64,000 nt of DNA from SIG607 sp045648445 (GTDB taxonomy: Bacteria > Bacillota > Clostridia > Oscillospirales > Acutalibacteraceae). The stretch is taken from the NCBI GenBank assembly GCA_045648445.1, contig JAZRNY010000001.1, positions 84,741-148,740 on the forward strand, read 5' to 3'. Under the pieces are notes generated by a model. That model saw nothing but the letters and a program-made list of their open reading frames with translations, had not been told where the DNA came from and searched no databases. Positions 59,030 to 64,000 of the stretch are shown here, piece by piece. Every line of letters begins with the position of its first letter. Position 1 is the stretch's first letter. A program made the translations under genes and the position numbers.

Positions 59030-60280
59030 TTAATATATTTGCGCGCCGTTATCGGTCAGCGTTTTTTGGAGAAGTTTAACGTCTAGGGTGTGGGTGTTGG
59101 TATTTGTGTTTTTTGCAATACCAATAGCCGTTCCTGCAGCCTCGCCAAGACATACGCAAATAGGCATAATTCTTACCGACGACTGCGCTTCGTGGGTTGC
59201 TGAAATACATCTTCCCGCTACTAAAAGATTATCGAATTCTTTTGGAAGAAGACTACGGTAGGGAATACTGTAAAAGTATTTTCTGTCAAATCTCTTCATT
59301 ACCGTACCCGTTCCCGAAGGACTGTGTATATCAACGTCATAGTTGCCGAGCGCTATGCTGTCCTCAAACATAACTCTGTCGAAAAGTTCGTTTGCGGTCA
59401 GTATATGTTCGCCTCGTAATTTTCTTGATTCGCGTACTCCGATTTGAGAAGCAACCGACGAAATGGTACAATTTTTAAAGGAATCTGAATTGTTTTTTAA
59501 GAAATCAACCATTTCGCAAATCTGTTTTCTTGCCTCTATTTCAGCCTTGCTTATGTCAAAAGGATTGGTTGGGTCCATTTTTACTATTCTTGTAGTATTA
59601 AAATGTAACATTCCGTCTGAAAGACCGCCGAAAATTAAAATATTTTCTCTTGGGTTTTTGATTTTTCCTTCGCTTCGGTACTGCTTATAAAGTTCCTGAA
59701 GAGAAGCAATTTCTTCTTTATATTTATCAAGGTCAACTCCGCAAAGACGGAAGCAGGTGGTCATAGGCTGGCAGAGGTTATCTTCCTCTCTGCCTAAAAG
59801 ATAATCACAGCCTGCAAGATAGAAAAGGTCGCCATCTCCCGAGGTGTCAATAAAGAAATCGGCATTTATCGTCATACTTCCCGCTTTGGTTGCAACCTTA
59901 ACACCGTTTATGTTTCTGCCGTCCTTTAAAACGTCATAAACGGTTGCGTGGAACAGAACGTCAACGTTTTCGTCACTGACCATATCGTCAAGAACAAATT
60001 TGAAATATTCGGTATCAAAGTTAAGCTTGATTTCTTCGCCGGTTTTCTTTTCGTAACGCTCTCGCATTTCGGTGAAAATACCGTCGGATAAAAGTTTGTT
60101 TACTTCTCCACCGTAAGCACGATAAGGACAAAAGGGAAAAACCAGTGATCCGGACAGCGCGCCGCCAAGACTGTTTGACTTTTCAATCAGCATAACCGAA
60201 AGACCTTGTCTTGCGCCTGCGACTGCAGCGCCTACACCGGAAAGTCCTCCGCCTACAACAATTAAATCGTATTTTTTCAT
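59030..60280 (-). CDS. FAD-dependent oxidoreductase (FAD_oxidored family)
   Basis: 416 residues. VVGGGLSGVGAAVAGARQG near residue 8 is the dinucleotide-binding loop, followed by EKSNSLGGALSG, DTSGDGDLFYLAG near residue 150 and LLVAGRCISATHEAQSSVR near residue 350, the standard order of this family. Such enzymes are found in sugar-modification loci and may oxidise a glycoside hydroxyl. With the Gfo/Idh/MocA dehydrogenase next door it could form an oxidise-eliminate-reduce route for breaking glycosides (inference). AGGTGA precedes the start. Confidence 0.83.
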   Translation of the reverse strand: MKKYDLIVVGGGLSGVGAAVAGARQGLSVMLIEKSNSLGGALSGSLVFPFCPYRAYGGEVNKLLSDGIFTEMRERYEKKTGEEIKLNFDTEYFKFVLDDMVSDENVDVLFHATVYDVLKDGRNINGVKVATKAGSMTINADFFIDTSGDGDLFYLAGCDYLLGREEDNLCQPMTTCFRLCGVDLDKYKEEIASLQELYKQYRSEGKIKNPRENILIFGGLSDGMLHFNTTRIVKMDPTNPFDISKAEIEARKQICEMVDFLKNNSDSFKNCTISSVASQIGVRESRKLRGEHILTANELFDRVMFEDSIALGNYDVDIHSPSGTGTVMKRFDRKYFYSIPYRSLLPKEFDNLLVAGRCISATHEAQSSVRIMPICVCLGEAAGTAIGIAKNTNTNTHTLDVKLLQKTLTDNGAQIY

Positions 60281-60295
60281 ATCGTCACCTAAAAA

Positions 60296-61591
60296 TTAGT
60301 CGTTTTTCATTCCGTGCTCGTTCATAAACGAGGTTAAAGATTCCACAGTATTGTTTCTGCGTGATTTTTCGGCGGCAAATCCGATTAAATGATTTTTTGC
60401 GGAAATTTCAATGTTTGCGGCTTTATATCCGTCGTATTCATCGTTTACGTATTCGTAAAGTTCTTTTATGATTCCGAAATCTCCGCCACCGTGACCGCCT
60501 GTAATATCTTCTTGTGTTTCTAAAACGGGGACCTTAATTGTTTTTTTGCCTTCGAAAATTGAAAGGGTAATTTCTTTATCTGACATATTAGCGTAAAGTT
60601 CGCCTTTGGTGCCGAAAAGACGCAAGTATCTTCCGCCCAGATTAAATGCGTTCATTGTAAGATTTGCGGTTACTCCGCCTTCAAATTCCATATTAACTAC
60701 CTGATGGTCAACAACGTCGTTATTGGCGTGGAAAACACACAGACCGTAATCGGTGGTTTTTAAAGCCTCTAATACCTCTTCGTCGGTAGGCTTTTCGCCT
60801 TTGGCATTATATCCGGCGGCGGCACCGCGGAACCAATCGCTTTTAGAATGATAATAAAGTTTCATACAGTTGTATTCACAGGTGTCTTTTATAGGGCAGG
60901 TTCCGTCTGCGCAGCGTATGGGCGCTCCTTCGGGCGCATTGGCTTCGGTAAAATAGGTAAGACTTCCGAAAGACTGTACGTTTTTGCAGGGTTTATCTAT
61001 AAGCCACTGAATAATGTCTAAATCGTGGCAACATTTGGCAAGAAGCATGGGAGTGGTTTCTTCCTCGCTGTGCCAGTTTCCTCTTACGTAACTGTGGGAC
61101 TGATGGATGTTTCCTACACCTTCAACCTGAATGACCGACACAATATCTCCGATTTTTCCGTCCATAACAATCTCTTTGATTTTATCGTAGAATGGGGTGT
61201 ATCTGAGAACGTGGCATACCAATACTTTAACGCCTTTTTTCTCGGCGGCTAAAGCTATATCAGCGCATTCCTTAGCTGTTTGTGCTATGGGTTTTTCCAA
61301 CAGAATATCATATCCGAGTTCGATTGCCTTTAAAGCGGGTTCATAGTGCATATCGTCAAGCATGGATATAATAGCAAGGTCTGCCATCTTGGGTTTTGCT
61401 AATATTTCATCCCATGAATGATAGCAATTTTCCTCAGGAATGTTATGCATTTTTTTGATTTTGTCCCTACGGCTTTGCGACGGTTCTGCAATACCGACAA
61501 CGCGGTATTTCTCCCCTAGTTTCGTCATTTGCCAAGCGTAAGTGCTTCCTCGGCTTCCACAGCCCATTATAATAGCGGTTAAAGTTTTCAT
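60296..61591 (-). CDS. Gfo/Idh/MocA family oxidoreductase
   Basis: 431 residues. The NAD-binding loop IIMGCGSRGSTYA near residue 6, LLEKPIAQTAKEC near residue 91 (the conserved EKP lysine) and the CCHDLDIIQWL segment near residue 185 are family features; residues 220-245 carry extra cysteines (CADGTCPIKDTCEYNC) that may bind a metal. It oxidises or reduces a sugar hydroxyl or keto group with NAD(P). First gene of the six-gene operon. GGAGG lies before ATG 61591. Confidence 0.87.
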   Translation of the reverse strand: MKTLTAIIMGCGSRGSTYAWQMTKLGEKYRVVGIAEPSQSRRDKIKKMHNIPEENCYHSWDEILAKPKMADLAIISMLDDMHYEPALKAIELGYDILLEKPIAQTAKECADIALAAEKKGVKVLVCHVLRYTPFYDKIKEIVMDGKIGDIVSVIQVEGVGNIHQSHSYVRGNWHSEEETTPMLLAKCCHDLDIIQWLIDKPCKNVQSFGSLTYFTEANAPEGAPIRCADGTCPIKDTCEYNCMKLYYHSKSDWFRGAAAGYNAKGEKPTDEEVLEALKTTDYGLCVFHANNDVVDHQVVNMEFEGGVTANLTMNAFNLGGRYLRLFGTKGELYANMSDKEITLSIFEGKKTIKVPVLETQEDITGGHGGGDFGIIKELYEYVNDEYDGYKAANIEISAKNHLIGFAAEKSRRNNTVESLTSFMNEHGMKND

Positions 61592-61622
61592 AATTAGTCC
61601 TCCATTGACTTTTTTATGCTTA

Positions 61623-61634
61623 TATGTTAACATA
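61623..61634. promoter_or_regulatory. Perfect 12-base palindrome in the divergent control region
   Basis: TATGTTAACATA, 32 bases upstream of the Gfo/Idh/MocA start and about 70 upstream of the regulator start. A candidate operator for the AraC-type protein or for a global sugar regulator. Confidence 0.45.
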
Positions 61635-61702
61635 AAATCGCATAGAGTAATAGGATAAAACCACTACTGTTATAGCACAATTTTGATATTTTGGTGATTG
61701 TT

Positions 61703-62551
61703 TTGGAAAAATACAACGAGGAACTTACTCCAATAAAATACGGGCCTAACGCAATTAAAACAGCATCCTATCAAATACAAAAAGGGCGCAATGCTCTCGT
61801 TTTGCACTGGCACGACCGTATGGAACTAATATATTTACGCAGCGGAGAACTTGAGGTCGGCTACGCTTCGAACATTGAAACATTACATAGCGGAGAAATT
61901 TACATTATACCGCCCAGAACTCCCCACAGCGCCATTTGCAAAAGCGATACTGCAATGTGGGACGTTTTAATGTTCGACATTCGTTCGTTTTATAATAACG
62001 TTCCTTTAAGTTGTGACGTTCTGACCCCTATATTTGAAGGCAAAACAAAACTCAAAATGGTGTTAAAAAATCAAGAAACCGCCGTTTGTCACAAAAAAAT
62101 CATGTCACTTGCGGACAAAAACAGTTTTGAAACCATAGTTCAAATTTACAGTTTAATTGACCTTTTACTTAAACACGCTCTTATAGAGGTAGGCGAAAGC
62201 ACCAAAAACAGTCACGTTATCGACGAAGCGTTAGCCTACATTAAAGATAATTTAGATAAAGAACTTACCACAAAAACTCTTTCGGAAAAGTTCAATTATT
62301 CGGAAGAACACTTTTGCCGTTTATTTAAAGAAACAACCAAAGTTACCCCTACTACTTACATAAAGATTAACCGTTTAAACAAAGCCGTTAATCTTCTTAG
62401 TACAACCAATCACAGTGTAAGCGAAGTGTCTTCTATTTGCGGTTTTAACGAGCCTAATTATTTTACCCGATGCTTTAAAGCGCACTTCGGAAAATCGCCC
62501 ACCGAATATTTAAAAATGGAAAGATCCGAAAAAATCCCGCCATCCTTTTAA
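61703..62551 (+). CDS. AraC-family transcriptional regulator with cupin sensor
   Basis: About 282 residues. The N-terminal half is a cupin (LHWHDRMELIYLRSGELEV near residue 36, then IIPPRTPHS with the second histidine). The C-terminal half is a double helix-turn-helix of the AraC type (FNYSEEHFCRLFKETTKVTP, then VSSICGFNEPNYFTRCFKAH). It most likely senses a sugar and activates the divergent glycan operon. TTG 61703 after GGTGAT was taken as start; GTG 61694 and TTG 61691 lie within that site and are alternatives. Confidence 0.85.
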   Translation: MEKYNEELTPIKYGPNAIKTASYQIQKGRNALVLHWHDRMELIYLRSGELEVGYASNIETLHSGEIYIIPPRTPHSAICKSDTAMWDVLMFDIRSFYNNVPLSCDVLTPIFEGKTKLKMVLKNQETAVCHKKIMSLADKNSFETIVQIYSLIDLLLKHALIEVGESTKNSHVIDEALAYIKDNLDKELTTKTLSEKFNYSEEHFCRLFKETTKVTPTTYIKINRLNKAVNLLSTTNHSVSEVSSICGFNEPNYFTRCFKAHFGKSPTEYLKMERSEKIPPSF

Positions 62552-62673
62552 CTAATAATACATTCATTATATTATTAATTCGAAATATTTCAAACCTGTA
62601 AATCGTTCAAACAAGTGTGTTTTTTAGTCAAAAAACAAATCACAACTAACGGAGCGAGGTTCCTATAATATAA

Positions 62674-62702
62674 TTGCAAAAAACTTGTTAATGTGGTAAA
62701 AT
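62674..62702 (+). promoter_or_regulatory. Promoter of the aldo/keto reductase gene
   Basis: TTGCAA (62674-62679), 17 bases, TAAAAT (62697-62702), 31 bases before the start codon. Confidence 0.65.
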
Positions 62703-62732
62703 CATTAAAAATACACAAGGAGATTTTTTACA

Positions 62733-63830
62733 ATGGATTTCACCAAAGTTAAAAACCAATTAGGCTTTGGCTGTATGCGTCTTAAAATGAACCAAGATAA
62801 GGTGGACTACGAAGAATTTTCAAAAATGATAGACACCTTTATTAAAGCGGGTTTTAATTATTTTGATACCGCCCACGGATACATTGACGGAAAAAGCGAA
62901 ACTGCTATAAGAGATTGTCTTAGTAAAAGATATGACCGCGAAAGTTTCGTTTTGGCAAATAAACTTTCCGAATGGTATTACGAAAAGGAAGAAGACATTA
63001 TACCGTTTTTTGAAAATCAATTAAAACTTTGCGGTGTAGATTATTTTGATTTTTATCTTCTTCACTGTATAACAAAGGGCAATTATCAAAAATATAAAGA
63101 TACAGGCAGTTTTAAAATATTAAAACAGTTAAAAGAACAGGGTAAAATCAAAAATATAGGTATGTCGTTTCACGATACTGCCGAAGTTCTTGACAAAGTA
63201 CTTAGTGAACAGCCCGTTATTGAATTCGTGCAGTTGCAAATTAACTATCTTGATTACGATGACCCTGCAGTACAAAGTAAGGCTTGTTACGACGTGGCGG
63301 TAAAGCACGGCAAAAAAGTTATTGTTATGGAACCCGTAAAGGGAGGTTCTTTAGTTAATCTGCCCCGTAAGGCTTGTGATATTTTCAGTGATTTAAGTAC
63401 TAACAGTTACGCTTCATACGCTTTACGCTATGCCGCAAGTTATCCTTCCGTTTTTATGGTACTTTCGGGAATGGGCAATATGGATATGATTAACGATAAT
63501 ATAAAAACCTTTTCGCCCTTTATCCCTTTAAATCAAGAAGAATTAAAAGCAACTGACAGCGTACGCGAAATCATAAGACAAACAAGACAAATTCCTTGCA
63601 CAAAATGCAATTACTGCGCCGAAGTTTGTCCCCAAAAAATTCCAATAAGCGAACTTTTTTATTCGTATAATAAATATCTTGCCGCAAAAATAACCAAAGG
63701 CAAGGCAAAGGAAGAATTCCCTGCCGATAAGCCCGATGCCAACGCCTGTATAAAATGTGGCAAATGCGAAAAAATTTGTCCTCAAAACATTGCCATAAAA
63801 GAACATTTAGAAAAAATTGCAAAAATATAA
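62733..63830 (+). CDS. Aldo/keto reductase with C-terminal ferredoxin domain
   Basis: 365 residues. FGCMRLKMN at the start, NYFDTAHGYIDGKSE near residue 42 (aspartate, tyrosine), LANKLSE (lysine) and DFYLLHCI (histidine) give the aldo/keto reductase catalytic set. The last 90 residues carry two 4Fe-4S motifs (CTKCNYCAEVCP and CIKCGKCEKICP). Such fusions are common in anaerobic Firmicutes and use ferredoxin rather than only NADPH; substrates are largely unknown. It stands alone downstream of the AraC regulator with its own promoter. The start follows ACAAGGAG. Confidence 0.88.
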   Translation: MDFTKVKNQLGFGCMRLKMNQDKVDYEEFSKMIDTFIKAGFNYFDTAHGYIDGKSETAIRDCLSKRYDRESFVLANKLSEWYYEKEEDIIPFFENQLKLCGVDYFDFYLLHCITKGNYQKYKDTGSFKILKQLKEQGKIKNIGMSFHDTAEVLDKVLSEQPVIEFVQLQINYLDYDDPAVQSKACYDVAVKHGKKVIVMEPVKGGSLVNLPRKACDIFSDLSTNSYASYALRYAASYPSVFMVLSGMGNMDMINDNIKTFSPFIPLNQEELKATDSVREIIRQTRQIPCTKCNYCAEVCPQKIPISELFYSYNKYLAAKITKGKAKEEFPADKPDANACIKCGKCEKICPQNIAIKEHLEKIAKI

Positions 63831-64000
63831 AAATAAAAAACCGACTGAGTTCGGGAGTTGTTCTTAGGGACAAATAGGTTTTTCAGATAAATTTGTACGC
63901 TTTCTTGTTTTGAAAACTTGTAAGACACAAAGTATTACTGCGTTTTCGCAACTTCAAAATCGAAACAAATTTATTCTTACAAAACTGCTTGCACCTAAAA
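63831..64000. other. Intergenic end of window, no gene recognised
   Basis: A weak ACCGACTGAGTTCGG stretch follows the reductase stop, but no clear terminator, promoter pair or start codon with ribosome site was found before the window ends. Confidence 0.4.

Overview
This window looks like part of a chromosome of an anaerobic, low-GC Firmicute, most likely a gut or rumen clostridium of the Oscillospiraceae/Ruminococcaceae kind. This rests on strong AGGAGG or GGTGA ribosome sites with TTG starts in use, a pyrophosphate-type phosphofructokinase, ferredoxin-linked indolepyruvate oxidoreductase, two DegV proteins, Sfp/ACP lipid chemistry, a bile-salt-hydrolase-like protein and a plant or host glycan cluster. 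No rRNA, CRISPR array or intact mobile element was found.

Layout. 1-1500 is accessory: the end of a sugar-binding lipoprotein, tRNA-Thr, a structured 145-base insert between 30-base direct repeats of the tRNA end, tRNA-Tyr, a seven-hairpin array, and a four-helix-bundle pseudogene with a coupled small ORF. 1676-9540 holds phosphofructokinase, a metallo-hydrolase, a GNAT-like protein, a CocE hydrolase, two lipoproteins, an ion-transporter-superfamily permease and a zinc-ribbon membrane protein. 9582-14041 is a compact acyl-lipid cluster (LRAT-like protein, ACP, two PlsC acyltransferases, acyl-AMP ligase fused to a carrier domain, divergent phosphopantetheinyl transferase). 14080-14595 contains two broken genes joined head to head. 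14661-24104 carries a deacetylase, several alpha/beta hydrolases, a glycosyltransferase and a fatty-acid kinase operon (two FakB/DegV, FakA, PlsX).

24154-32040 is an aromatic-acid locus: a sodium symporter diverges from an acyl-CoA ligase-iorA-iorB operon through twin promoters that share one operator sequence. Behind iorB lies a T-box leader, read here as phenylalanine-specific, in front of paaK and an ACT-domain gene. Together these suggest arylacetate uptake, CoA activation and reductive carboxylation to arylpyruvate for aromatic amino acid synthesis. 32165-33092 is a divergent XRE/SLOG pair. 33186-40896 contains an NSS transporter, a degenerate DD-carboxypeptidase translationally coupled to a membrane protein, a phosphoesterase and a PASTA pseudokinase. 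40949-44525 is the pgk-tpiA-gpmI glycolysis operon. 44655-51316 has an acetylxylan-esterase-like gene, trmL, purC, a C59 hydrolase and a GH3 glucosidase.

51411-51946 has a second seven-hairpin array beside tRNA-Gln, then tRNA-Ala. 51951-61591 is a six-gene minus-strand glycan or sugar-modification operon, with a divergent AraC regulator, followed by a ferredoxin-type aldo/keto reductase.

The strongest candidate for something undescribed is the two-copy seven-hairpin element at 723-918 and 51411-51598. Both copies start at the T-run of a tRNA terminator, have the same 4+3 hairpin plan with mirrored spacers, and keep an 11-base pairing between the first hairpin and the central segment although the sequence itself has changed.
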